The notes beneath the pieces are model-generated. The model had not been told where the DNA came from, did no database searches, and saw only the letters and a program-made list of their open reading frames with translations. The translations under genes were made by a program, and so were the position numbers. From a virus: 64,000 bases of DNA. The stretch covers positions 62,001 to 126,000 of the IMG/VR virus record IMGVR_UViG_3300038468_000190. The stretch is one strand, 5' to 3'. Numbering within the stretch: the stretch's first letter is position 1; each line of letters opens with the position of its first letter. Shown piece by piece: positions 11,007 through 19,071 of the stretch.

Positions 11007-11528
11007 ATGGGCACGCGACTCCAAGTGATCGACTGGCCGAACAACGGCGGCGGTATCCCTACGGGTGTCTCTGTCGCCGGAGACGCGCGCATGAATCTCG
11101 CGAACGCGCCGAGAGAGCTCTTTATCTCCCAAAACGGATACCCCACGAACGAGGTCATGCTCGGCTTTCCGCTGTCGTGGGGCGCCGATAACCCGGCGAA
11201 CAACTCGTTTTTGGGGCATTGGGATTTCTTGGAAAACGCGGTCGAACTCGGTACGAGAATTCCAGCACCGTTTCGCGGAACGATCTACAGGCTATCTGTG
11301 CGCGCGCTCGACGCCAACTGGAGCGCTGCGGGCCGCATTTTCACCATACGGAAAAACGCCGTCTCGGCCGGCATCGCATCCAACGCAACCGCTACGAACA
11401 CGAACCTGGTCGGCAACACCGCGACAGCGACGACATTCGTTCGAGGAGACGCGCTCTCGATTCAACTCACCGGCGGAGCCCTCACGAACCGAATCTGGGC
11501 TACGGTCTTTCTCGTCCCAACCGGCTGA
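11007..11528 (+). CDS. Putative fibre/decoration protein B
   Basis: 173 aa from ATG 11007, four bases after the previous stop. It shares VRALDANWSAAG and FVRGDALSIQLTGGALTN with the protein before it. The N-terminal half differs, which suggests domain swapping in front of a common head or oligomerisation domain. Confidence 0.5.
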   Translation: MGTRLQVIDWPNNGGGIPTGVSVAGDARMNLANAPRELFISQNGYPTNEVMLGFPLSWGADNPANNSFLGHWDFLENAVELGTRIPAPFRGTIYRLSVRALDANWSAAGRIFTIRKNAVSAGIASNATATNTNLVGNTATATTFVRGDALSIQLTGGALTNRIWATVFLVPTG

Positions 11529-11541
11529 AAAGGCGAAAAAC

Positions 11542-11856
11542 ATGGATCCGCACGTGAATGGCCCTGCAATCACCCCACGCGGTGAAGTCGCGCCCGGCGC
11601 CTACTACTTCTACAACCGCGGACGGGCCGAAGCGGTGCCGCTAGCGCTCGTCGACATCGGCGACGAGCTCTGGATTGCCCTGCCCGGCAGCCGCTTACGT
11701 TTTACCGGCTGGGCTGTCGTCTCCGTTAGTGTCGGCGCAAAGTTCCCCATCGAGCCTGGCACCGTCGCGCCTGTGTCGGCGCACGGCAAGCAATGGATGG
11801 TCTTCGAACGCGCGCCTGGGGATACGTTAGTGCTCGAGATCGTTGAGCTGTCTTGA
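11542..11856 (+). CDS. Small hypothetical beta-rich protein (104 aa)
   Basis: Compact, beta-strand-rich sequence with GAYYFYNRG and a C-terminal DTLVLEIVELS. Last gene of the fibre sub-operon before a probable promoter. No family recognised. Confidence 0.5.
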   Translation: MDPHVNGPAITPRGEVAPGAYYFYNRGRAEAVPLALVDIGDELWIALPGSRLRFTGWAVVSVSVGAKFPIEPGTVAPVSAHGKQWMVFERAPGDTLVLEIVELS

Positions 11857-11882
11857 CGTAATGTTTGCGCTTGTACGATAAT
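11853..11882 (+). promoter_or_regulatory. Candidate sigma-70-type promoter
   Basis: TTGACG (11853-11858) and GATAAT (11877-11882), 18 bp apart, differ from consensus by one base each. They stand out in a locally AT-richer patch ahead of the gene at 11918. The -35 overlaps the stop codon of the preceding gene. Confidence 0.45.
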
Positions 11883-11917
11883 CCTCTACGTAATCAGAAA
11901 GCCAAGCGGTAACGAAC

Positions 11918-12655
11918 ATGTCGCGCTACGGAAGCATCGTCTTGGGATTGGGAGCGAGCACGACGCGCGTCGTCCGGGCGACCGATCCTGCCATCCTCGA
12001 GTCGCTCGTGAACCAACAAATCACGGCACTCGGCGGGGGCTTTACGATCGTTGCTCTGACGCTGGCAGGTGCCGGTAACGGGCAAGCGTTCACGGTCACG
12101 ATCGAGGCTGGGGCGGCGGCGGCTGTCCTAGGCGGGTTTCTTGCGCCGCCGACTGTTCGGTGCGTAGCCGGATCGGATCCCGAGGCGCTTCGTGCCGGAC
12201 TCGAGTCGAAGATCACGGCTCCCGGGACGCTCGCCGACGTGCAGGTCGCCGGTAGCTCTGCCGGCAACTACTTCATGGCGATGGCGGTCTTCGGGAGCCT
12301 GCTGGCGACGGGGGCAGCGGGACCTACGGAAACACGCTCGAACAAAGGCATGCCGGCCCTGACGACCGTCAACGACGGCGATCAGGGATGCGCAACGGCC
12401 GTGACGACGACGCCGGCGGCGTCGAGCGCGGCGGGAGGCTACGTCGGCGCCCGCGTGAACGGTGTCGGCGCGACGACCGGCGACGGCACGACGGTCGGAG
12501 TCATGTGTTACTTCTCCGGGACCGGCGGAGCGACCGCGCGAGCGATGAAGGACATCGTCGCGGGCGACACCTTCCACTGGAATCAGTCCGTCGCCGGCTA
12601 CAACCTCGACGCCGCGACGGACATCATCGACTACATGTACGGCGTGGACAGCTAA
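11918..12655 (+). CDS. Putative virion protein with shared LAGAG module
   Basis: 245 aa. Residues 1-130 (MSRYGSI, LTLAGAGNGQAFTVTIEAG, DVQVAGSSAGNYFMAM) match the first module of the collagen-like fibre at 7609. Instead of a collagen stalk it continues into a short globular domain with AATDIIDYMYGVDS at the end. This shows modular swapping behind a common anchor. Confidence 0.55.
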   Translation: MSRYGSIVLGLGASTTRVVRATDPAILESLVNQQITALGGGFTIVALTLAGAGNGQAFTVTIEAGAAAAVLGGFLAPPTVRCVAGSDPEALRAGLESKITAPGTLADVQVAGSSAGNYFMAMAVFGSLLATGAAGPTETRSNKGMPALTTVNDGDQGCATAVTTTPAASSAAGGYVGARVNGVGATTGDGTTVGVMCYFSGTGGATARAMKDIVAGDTFHWNQSVAGYNLDAATDIIDYMYGVDS

Positions 12656-12674
12656 TAGCTCGGCAAGGTTTGCG

Positions 12675-14147
12675 ATGCCGCCCATCCTTGTAAACCCAGC
12701 GCAGCTGGATCCGAATCAGATAGGCACGTCTCTGGGTATGGTGCAGCCGAAGCAGGTGCGCGCGCTCGCGCCGACGCTCGCCATGCTTGATCTCACGCAG
12801 ACCACGGGCTCCATCGTTGCGTTCGATACGCTCCGCGCGACTGCAACTACGACCGATGACGAGGACAAGCACGTCACAACAGGCGTGGACCTCTACGACG
12901 ACAGCGGGGCGACGTTCGTTGCGTCGATGCTCGAGGGCCCGGCTGGCACATGGACCGTCACGGTCGCTGCCGTAACCGAGGGTGCGCACAATTACATCGC
13001 ACGTCGGAGTTTTGCGTCTGGAACGACCGATAGCCCCGTGCAGTCGCTCACGGCGCTAGGGCCACTCGCACCCAACGAGGTGACCTCGGCGACGCTTCTT
13101 GCCTGGTATCGATGTCCGGAATCGATCGAGATGCATACGCAGCTCCGTGGAACGAACACGGTGACAATCGCGTCCGCGTCGACCCTTATCGGTCGCACGG
13201 AAAACGTCATCCTTATCATTCAAGCCGGAGGTCTTCCGGGTACAGGAACCTTCCTTTCGTATATCGACGGTGGTGGCACTCCGCTAGAGGGAGCGCCGGT
13301 GACTATCCCCACGGCTCCCGGAACCTACACCCTTCCGGGAACCGATTTGACCGTGACGTTCCAGCAAGGCGTCTCCTACGGCGCCGGTACCGGGTACAGG
13401 GGCATCGTCTCGAAGTTTCTGGACAAGGTCGGCGCTTACCCAAACTCGACGAACAACTTCATCAACGATGGAACGAGTCCCAGCAACGATTCTCGTCCGC
13501 GCATTGCTGCCACGAACAACAGCGCAAGCACGCTCGGTGGAATCAACATGCTTGGCGCAACGGCTGTGCGATTCGATCCTCTCCTCGGCCAAAACGGTTT
13601 CATGTGGTGCACCGCCGGAAGCATCGCGACCGCTTTCAGCGGAGCCGATGTACCGTTTGGGTTTTTCATGGTCGTAAGCGTCGGCCAAGCGCACATCCCG
13701 ACCGTTGCCGGACAGAAAAGATGTTTCTACGACGTCTCGAATTTGACTGACGCGGATGTGCCGAGAATCTCGATGAATTGTCAGTTGGCTGCGACTGCTC
13801 AGACGGGCCTGTTCAACCCGCAAAAAGTTGGCGATACGGGTACGAACAAAAACAACGTGTCCGGCGGCGGGCTCTTTGCCGAGGTCTATTTATTGGAGGA
13901 CACTTTCGACGGAAGCCTTCGAAAGGTCGTGGCAAATGCGGCTGACCAGCTCGGCGGCGATGCCGGCCCACCGGTAGACCAGAGTGGGCTCACGATCACG
14001 ACGACGCGTTTCGTCATCGGCCAGCGCCAAGATCAAGCGGGGAAAAACGACGCGGGAACCTTCGACCTGGGCGAATTCGTCATTTTCGATGGTCCGATAA
14101 CCGATGAGCTCGAGCTCTGGCAGCACCGGGCTTACTACCTCACATGA
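12675..14147 (+). CDS. Putative fibre protein with lectin-like C-terminus
   Basis: 490 aa. The middle and C-terminal parts are beta-sandwich-like. The end (FDLGEFVIFDGPITDELE, then LWQHRAYYLT) matches the closing strand-helix of concanavalin/LamG-like domains in tail fibres. It probably binds carbohydrate. It overlaps the next gene by 4 bases (ATGA). Confidence 0.5.
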   Translation: MPPILVNPAQLDPNQIGTSLGMVQPKQVRALAPTLAMLDLTQTTGSIVAFDTLRATATTTDDEDKHVTTGVDLYDDSGATFVASMLEGPAGTWTVTVAAVTEGAHNYIARRSFASGTTDSPVQSLTALGPLAPNEVTSATLLAWYRCPESIEMHTQLRGTNTVTIASASTLIGRTENVILIIQAGGLPGTGTFLSYIDGGGTPLEGAPVTIPTAPGTYTLPGTDLTVTFQQGVSYGAGTGYRGIVSKFLDKVGAYPNSTNNFINDGTSPSNDSRPRIAATNNSASTLGGINMLGATAVRFDPLLGQNGFMWCTAGSIATAFSGADVPFGFFMVVSVGQAHIPTVAGQKRCFYDVSNLTDADVPRISMNCQLAATAQTGLFNPQKVGDTGTNKNNVSGGGLFAEVYLLEDTFDGSLRKVVANAADQLGGDAGPPVDQSGLTITTTRFVIGQRQDQAGKNDAGTFDLGEFVIFDGPITDELELWQHRAYYLT

Positions 14148-15727
14148 GCAAATACCCGAATCTTTTGCCTTGGGTCTGCCCTGCCGGGGTCCTCTCCCTG
14201 ATTAATTCTTGGGACGCTTGGGTGAAGGGTCAAACGGCGGTCTTCGGTGTCGCGACGAACATGATCGACGACCCCGGGGCTCCGACCAGCATCACGACCC
14301 GCTACGGCTACCGGGCACCGCGAAAAAGCGATGGGAGCGCCTACCCCGATAACTGGTACCTCCTCGGTTCTTCCGAAGGTGACGCCGCCGAGCAAGCCGT
14401 TTTTCTCGACCAACAGGAAATGCTCGGTGCCGTGGGCGCGATGCGGATGATCCTCTGGTACCCGAATCGCGCCGACGTGTCCGTAGGCCCAGTTCCGGAT
14501 GCCAGTGACATCTACGATGCCTCCGTGGCGCGTTATCTCGCGATGACGACGGCAAATCAAAACCTCTCGAAATTTTGCCTGAGTCTTCAGCCGGCCTTTG
14601 CGGCCTACGACGGAAATAACCCGGGAACCTGGGGAAATTACACGGCATTTGTGAATAGCTGGGTAACGCTCGCGCTTCTTGAGCAGTACTTGAAGGTTAC
14701 TCTTCTAGGTGTGCCAAATCGCCCCGTCTTCGGTATGTATTATTCAGGGATTTCCAATGATTGGCACCTGAATTTAGCTCGGGTGACGACCTTGACGAAT
14801 GCCATCACTGCTGCCGGCCTTGGTCCTCCCGTGTATATGTTTCTCGGTACCAGCGGCGCCATGGCGACGCGCGTGACGGCGTCCAATACCCTCGGCGCCC
14901 AATACTTTACCGGCTACTTGCCGGGCTTCGGCGCCGGACACCAGCCCTGGAAAAGTCTCGATGCGCCTGCATCAACGGGCTGCAAGGCTTACGACAACCC
15001 GAGCGGTCTGAATGCGGGTCGTGCTCTCGAAATGAGTCATTGTGTCGATAACCGACCAAGAAATTCGGCAAACCCGTGGACGGATCTTCCGACGTATACC
15101 GAGCTCGAACAATTCGAACGGGATCGCTACGCAACCGCGCGCTCTGCGCGCCGCACGAACCCGAACGCGTTTCTTTCGAGATACAGCGCGTGTGAAATCG
15201 ACGAGGCCATGGTGTTTTTTCCGAGCGAACAGACGCTCGCCGAAAGCGTGAACAGCCCGGCGCGGGGAATTTTTCTGGACGCGATGGCAAATGTCCGCAA
15301 TCGGACCTTTCCGAGCACGTACACGGACGCGTACATGGCGTGGACCTTCCACGCGGACGTCGGCGCGAGCCTTCCTGCCGGCTGGGCGATCGTTCAGGAC
15401 CTCGCGGGCACGGCCGGCGGCCTTACGGGCTCCGATCAGTACGCGGTCATTCGAAACACGACGACCACGGACCCTCGCACGTGGACGACCGTTACCACGC
15501 GTTATCGCGTCTACGGAACCCTCGGCCCGGGTCTCGGCCACATCGGTTTTTCACTCGATGGCGCTGGCGCGGTCGACGTAAATCAGGACGACGGTGGCCC
15601 GACGACCCGCTACAGCCAACTGCTCTATGATTCGGGCCCCATCGCGAACACGTCGCACACGCTGGCAATCGCCCGGATCTCCGGCCAGGCCGAATTTTCC
15701 AAAGTGCGAGCTGGTCGGTCCCGTTGA
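14144..15727 (+). CDS. Possible glycosidase-type tail protein (527 aa)
   Basis: ATGA-coupled to the previous gene. Alternating strand-helix segments (RMILWYPNRADV, RPVFGMYYSGISNDW, GPPVYMFLGTSG) look like a TIM barrel of the kind seen in GH71/GH99-like enzymes. The last 110 residues are beta-rich and may bind sugar. No catalytic acid pair could be assigned. A depolymerase role fits the fibre neighbourhood but is inference. Confidence 0.4.
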   Translation: MSKYPNLLPWVCPAGVLSLINSWDAWVKGQTAVFGVATNMIDDPGAPTSITTRYGYRAPRKSDGSAYPDNWYLLGSSEGDAAEQAVFLDQQEMLGAVGAMRMILWYPNRADVSVGPVPDASDIYDASVARYLAMTTANQNLSKFCLSLQPAFAAYDGNNPGTWGNYTAFVNSWVTLALLEQYLKVTLLGVPNRPVFGMYYSGISNDWHLNLARVTTLTNAITAAGLGPPVYMFLGTSGAMATRVTASNTLGAQYFTGYLPGFGAGHQPWKSLDAPASTGCKAYDNPSGLNAGRALEMSHCVDNRPRNSANPWTDLPTYTELEQFERDRYATARSARRTNPNAFLSRYSACEIDEAMVFFPSEQTLAESVNSPARGIFLDAMANVRNRTFPSTYTDAYMAWTFHADVGASLPAGWAIVQDLAGTAGGLTGSDQYAVIRNTTTTDPRTWTTVTTRYRVYGTLGPGLGHIGFSLDGAGAVDVNQDDGGPTTRYSQLLYDSGPIANTSHTLAIARISGQAEFSKVRAGRSR

Positions 15728-15765
15728 TCCAAGGCTGACGAGCCGGTAGGCTAACGCTAGTCCGA

Positions 15766-15780
15766 GCGGCCGTCGGCCGC
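15766..15780. other. Short GC hairpin between genes
   Basis: GCGGCC and GGCCGC separated by GTC form a perfect six-pair stem, just before the Shine-Dalgarno sequence of the gene at 15798. There is no U-tract, so intrinsic termination is unproven. Confidence 0.3.
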
Positions 15781-15797
15781 CTGAAAGGAGAGCGACG

Positions 15798-16262
15798 ATG
15801 AGCGTATTTCGAGGAGCCAGAGTGGACGGCGCCGAGTACTTCGATGACATCACGGGTCAAAACGAGGACGCCGGCGTCTTTTCGGGTCTCGGCAGCGACG
15901 ACTACGAGAACACCAAAGAGACGGTGGGCCCCGAGGGCCTTAAGGTGCAGATGAATTGCCGTGTGTGCAATCAGCGCCACGAGATCGTGCTCGAGTGGCA
16001 AGAGCTCTTCATCGTCGGCAGTAACGGTCCCGGCAGGAGCCTCTTGAAGCCCACGGGCTGGGAATACAGCGAGAACAACGCGAAGCTCTACCCCGCGAAC
16101 GTCCCATGCAAGAAATGCCGCGCGCCGATCTGTCCGCAGGTCTCTCCGGACGAAGCCCGCCAGCTCGTCAACGACGCCGTCAGCCGTAACCTCGTCTCGA
16201 GCGAGGCCGCGGCGCACTGGAATCAGCAAGTCCAGTCCGTCCGGGCGGCGCGCGGCGGCTAG
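15798..16262 (+). CDS. Zinc-ribbon-type hypothetical protein (154 aa)
   Basis: Strong AAAGGAG ahead of ATG. Two CxxC pairs (CRVCNQRH and CKKCRAPICP) about 50 residues apart suggest one zinc site. The N-terminus is acidic and the C-terminal third helical. No known family; possibly a virion-assembly or DNA-binding protein. Confidence 0.5.
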   Translation: MSVFRGARVDGAEYFDDITGQNEDAGVFSGLGSDDYENTKETVGPEGLKVQMNCRVCNQRHEIVLEWQELFIVGSNGPGRSLLKPTGWEYSENNAKLYPANVPCKKCRAPICPQVSPDEARQLVNDAVSRNLVSSEAAAHWNQQVQSVRAARGG

Positions 16263-16300
16263 GCTCCGTCTCCGGAGCCCACCTGAGAAACGCGCGCATC

Positions 16301-16852
16301 GTGACTCGAGCATGTCCGACGATTCGCACGAGCCTAAGTCTCGACGAGGCCGAGGCCGTCATCGAGCCGTACTTCACGGCCGTGAAGGAGCGTTTCGTCG
16401 ACGCCGGAGCGACGCTCACGAAAAAAGTCCGGCTCGAGCTTGCCGCCTGGGCGCATGACAAGCCTCGCCACTTTGCCGCGACCGAGGATACGGGCCGCGT
16501 GATCATCGTCGCGCCGGAGTTTACCGAGCTTCCCGAGGACACGATCCTCGCCATCCTGAGCCACGAATTCGGCCACGCCGTGGACTTCCTCTATCCTGGG
16601 GAGTTCGTGCTCATCGACGACGGAGAGCTCGTCCGGATGCCGAAAGTCCCGGACGGCGCGCTCGGGGCGCGGGGCGAGGAGGCGTCGATCGCGCGCGCGC
16701 GCGCGTGGCGAGACCGCGACAAGGACACGGTCGAGCGCACGGCGGACGCCATCGCCGAGCACTTCACCGGTAAGACCATCGGCTACGCGGGGCCGTGCGA
16801 GCTCCAGTCGTTCGAGAGGGGCGTGAGACCACGGAGGCTCGGGCTCCGGTGA
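16301..16852 (+). CDS. Putative zinc metalloprotease (HExxH)
   Basis: GTG start; 183 aa. ILSHEFGHAVDFLYP gives the HExxH zinc site, and TADAIAEHFTG downstream could supply the third ligand, as in compact minimal gluzincin/ImmA-like proteases. Possible roles include virion maturation, host-protein cleavage or cell-wall work. The downstream gene overlaps by GTGA. Confidence 0.6.
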   Translation: MTRACPTIRTSLSLDEAEAVIEPYFTAVKERFVDAGATLTKKVRLELAAWAHDKPRHFAATEDTGRVIIVAPEFTELPEDTILAILSHEFGHAVDFLYPGEFVLIDDGELVRMPKVPDGALGARGEEASIARARAWRDRDKDTVERTADAIAEHFTGKTIGYAGPCELQSFERGVRPRRLGLR

Positions 16853-17043
16853 GCGACGCGGGAGCGAAGTACAAGGCGCTTCTTCGTGAGCTCGTCAGGG
16901 CGCGTGTGAACGCTCGCGGCGAGCTTCCCATGCATGTCGAGTCCCGCTACGTCGAAAAGCTCGACGAGCTCTGGAAGGCGATGGACGGCGCCGAGAGAGG
17001 CGCGATCGAGCGTGAGCTCGCCGACAAGGAGTTCGGGTGCTGA
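16849..17043 (+). CDS. Small helical protein (64 aa)
   Basis: GTG start sharing GTGA with the protease stop. Entirely helical and charged, ending LADKEFGC. Coupled to the next gene by TGATG. No family. Confidence 0.45.
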   Translation: MSDAGAKYKALLRELVRARVNARGELPMHVESRYVEKLDELWKAMDGAERGAIERELADKEFGC

Positions 17044-17372
17044 TGGCCGCCTACGACTCGAACTTCGCCTGGACCGGCAACGGTGTCTCCTGGTGGTCGA
17101 ACACCGCGCAGGATACGACCACTGTGCCGTTCTTCCACTCGACAAACCACCCTGTGGATCGGGCCCTCCGTAGCCGGCGCGCAAAGTGGCTCGACCGCGC
17201 GGAGAGCTTCGAAGAGCGAAAGCGGCGAGAGGCGCGGGAGCGGACGCTCGCAGCGATCCTCCTCCGAAAGCTCCTCTCTCCCGAGGCCCTGCCCGAGCGT
17301 CAGTACGATCGCGACCGGCGCGAGGGCCGCGCTGTCGGGGTCGACAGTCGGTATCGCGTGATGCTGTGCTGA
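17043..17372 (+). CDS. Hypothetical protein (109 aa)
   Basis: ATG in TGATG with the preceding stop. The N-terminal half contains WTGNGVSWWSNTA; the C-terminal half is a very basic helix rich in Arg and Glu, possibly nucleic-acid binding. It is the last gene before the tRNA pair; about 140 noncoding bases follow. Confidence 0.45.
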   Translation: MAAYDSNFAWTGNGVSWWSNTAQDTTTVPFFHSTNHPVDRALRSRRAKWLDRAESFEERKRREARERTLAAILLRKLLSPEALPERQYDRDRREGRAVGVDSRYRVMLC

Positions 17373-17515
17373 GCGCTTTGGGGCTTGACGATTCGTGCGG
17401 CGATGCCCAAGCTCAGCAAAGCAATGCACCTCTCTCGAGCTTGACAGTCAGCCCCGCTGGGGCGCCGAGACGGTAACAGCCTGGAAGACCTCTGGTTTTC
17501 CGGGCTTTTGCATTT

Positions 17516-17590
17516 GCCCCTCTAGCTCAGTGGTAGAGCATCCGGGTGTAATAACCCGGGAGGTCGGTCGTTCAATTCGATCGAGGGGCT
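17516..17590 (+). tRNA. tRNA-like gene with 10-nt anticodon loop, identity undetermined
   Basis: The acceptor stem (GCCCCTC with GAGGGGC), D arm (GCTC/GAGC), AGGTC variable region and T arm with a TTCAATT loop are all canonical. The anticodon stem (TCCGG/CCGGG) closes a 10-base loop, GTGTAATAAC, instead of seven. The loop contains a tandem TAA. Removing one TAA would leave a normal loop with GTA after U33. An extra G-C pair would still leave eight bases. No CCA is encoded. Confidence 0.65.
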
Positions 17591-17652
17591 CTGGGGCTCG
17601 GCCTGCCGTGTATCCTGCCTCGGCGGGATGGCGGCAGGTCCGCCCCAGCCAC

Positions 17653-17730
17653 GCGCGGGTAGCTCAGCGGCAAGAGCACTCGACATAAGCATTCGAGCGG
17701 TCGGTGGTTCGAATCCACTCCTGCGCGCCA
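17653..17730 (+). tRNA. tRNA-like gene with 9-nt anticodon loop and encoded CCA
   Basis: The acceptor (GCGCGGG with CCTGCGC), D arm, TTCGAAT T-loop and a genomic G-CCA end are canonical. The anticodon stem CTCGA/TCGAG encloses nine bases, CATAAGCAT, so no standard anticodon can be read. The last A of CCA (17730) is also the first base of the ATG of the peptidyl-tRNA hydrolase gene. Confidence 0.7.
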
Positions 17731-18110
17731 TGGACAACGAAAAACTGTACGTCGTCGTGAGAAGCGATCTGCCAGCCGGGGCGATGCTCGCCCAGTCCGC
17801 GCACGCGGCGGTGGCGTTCGGGTTTCGGCACCCAGAGCTCGCTGCCGAGTGGTTTTGGGACTCGAACAATCTCGTCATCCTCGAAACTCCGGACGAAGCG
17901 TCGCTTCGCGCGCTCGTCACGAACGCGCGCGTCGCCCGGATCCCCTACGTGCTCTTCTCGGAGCCGGACTTCGACATGGCCGCCACGGCGGCGGCGTTCG
18001 GGAAGGAGGCGAAGAAGATGCTTCGCGGCCTGTCGCTCGCGCTCCGGGAGCGGCCTACTTCTTCGTCAGGATCCAGAGCGCCCCGAGCGTCACCAGTAGT
18101 AGGAGCGTAA
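17730..18110 (+). CDS. Peptidyl-tRNA hydrolase, Pth2-type
   Basis: 126 aa from the ATG overlapping the tRNA CCA. YVVVRSDLPAGAMLAQSAHA (residues 7-26) is the Pth2 signature strand and helix with Q22 and H25; LVILETPDEASLRALV and a closing SEPDFDMAATAAAFG follow in family order. Pth2 enzymes release tRNAs trapped as peptidyl-tRNA after abortive translation. There is no Shine-Dalgarno sequence, because the upstream bases are the tRNA 3' end, so translation may depend on processing or be leaderless. The last 20 residues overlap a convergent gene and may be a read-on tail. Confidence 0.75.
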   Translation: MDNEKLYVVVRSDLPAGAMLAQSAHAAVAFGFRHPELAAEWFWDSNNLVILETPDEASLRALVTNARVARIPYVLFSEPDFDMAATAAAFGKEAKKMLRGLSLALRERPTSSSGSRAPRASPVVGA

Positions 18111-18507
18111 GCACGATCGTGACGCCGGAAAAGCCGAGTAGCTTGAACGTGTTCTTGCCGACCTTCACCTCGAGCTCGGAGAGCGGCGTCTTGATCTTCG
18201 CCTTGGCCCGGACGCTCTCGATGCCGCGGGATAGGGCCGACTCGATCTTCTCGAGCTCCGCCTGACTCGGGCGGTCGTCGAGCTTGTCTTCGATGCTGTC
18301 GAGGCGGCCGTTGACGAGGGCTACCTGCTCGGAGAGCTGGCGGCTGAGGAACGTCGTCTGGTCGCGGATCTGGTCGCGCACTGCCGTGAAGAGCCCGCGG
18401 AGCTCGCCGAGATCGTGCATGATGATGCCGCGCTCTTCGTCGACGGCGTCGAGCCGGCGCTCGATGACATCGATCCTCGCGTCGGCCTGGCCGTTCTCAC
18501 CGACCAT
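18055..18507 (-). CDS. Coiled-coil protein with C-terminal membrane anchor
   Basis: 150 aa. Residues 10-100 are a long coiled coil (heptads in VIERRLDAVDEERGII and LSRQLSEQVALVNGRL). The end has one transmembrane helix (FSGVTIVLTLLLLVTLGALW) and a Lys-Lys tail. Such tail-anchored coiled coils occur beside lysis genes or as membrane scaffolds. Confidence 0.6.
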   Translation of the reverse strand: MVGENGQADARIDVIERRLDAVDEERGIIMHDLGELRGLFTAVRDQIRDQTTFLSRQLSEQVALVNGRLDSIEDKLDDRPSQAELEKIESALSRGIESVRAKAKIKTPLSELEVKVGKNTFKLLGFSGVTIVLTLLLLVTLGALWILTKK

Positions 18508-18694
18508 TGGCTGGATGCTCCATGAAGCTCACGCGCTCATCGAGCTCGAGGGTCTTCAGTTTTTGCGCCGAGAGCTCCTCGAAAAAGGTCGACAGCATGC
18601 CTGTCAATCGATCGACCTTGCCCTCGAGCCGGCCGATGGCGGCCATCACGGGATCGGCATTCTCCGGCTTGGTCGGCGTCTCGTCGCTCTTCAT
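18497..18694 (-). CDS. Small helical protein (65 aa)
   Basis: ATG at 18694; the upstream in-frame extension has no initiation signal. Amphipathic helix with IGRLEGKVDRLTGMLSTFF. Overlaps the start of the coiled-coil gene and may pair with it. Confidence 0.45.
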   Translation of the reverse strand: MKSDETPTKPENADPVMAAIGRLEGKVDRLTGMLSTFFEELSAQKLKTLELDERVSFMEHPANGR

Positions 18695-18699
18695 GGGCC

Positions 18700-19011
18700 T
18701 TACCAGCGGATGCGGGCGTTGTTCAGGGCGTGTCGGCGCGCCTCGCACGGCGTGCAGGGCTTCTGTCCGAAGAAGCGCGCGATGGGTTTCGCAACCGCTG
18801 CAACGGCGTCGCCGAGGCCGACGGCGCGGGGCCCGGCGGTGTGCGCCCGATGCGCCATCGCGAAGCCGCGCGCGGGCTCGCTACCTACCGCGAGGCCGCG
18901 CGCGCCGCACACCGTGCACATGACCTCGTACTTCGTCGTCCAACCGAGCTGCTCCACCGGAGTTACGAGTACCCAGGGGATTTCCGGCGAATACGGGATC
19001 GGCGCTCCCAT
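18700..19011 (-). CDS. Small Cys-pair protein (103 aa)
   Basis: CTVCGARG and CTPCEARRHALN, about 45 residues apart, could bind one zinc. The N-terminal 30 residues contain several hydrophobic strands. It is the first gene of a three-gene minus operon that diverges from the gene at 19072. No named function. Confidence 0.5.
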   Translation of the reverse strand: MGAPIPYSPEIPWVLVTPVEQLGWTTKYEVMCTVCGARGLAVGSEPARGFAMAHRAHTAGPRAVGLGDAVAAVAKPIARFFGQKPCTPCEARRHALNNARIRW

Positions 19012-19071
19012 GTCGCCTATCAGACTACCAAGGCTTGCGGGAGGCGGCTAGTTCCGGCATGATCCGGGTCA

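Noticed and set aside
17438-17470. TTGACA as a promoter for the tRNA genes
   Set aside because: No acceptable -10 at the right distance; the next similar block is about 25 bases away.
17516-17590. Normal tRNA-Tyr (GTA)
   Set aside because: The loop is three bases too long and the long variable arm of bacterial tRNA-Tyr is missing.
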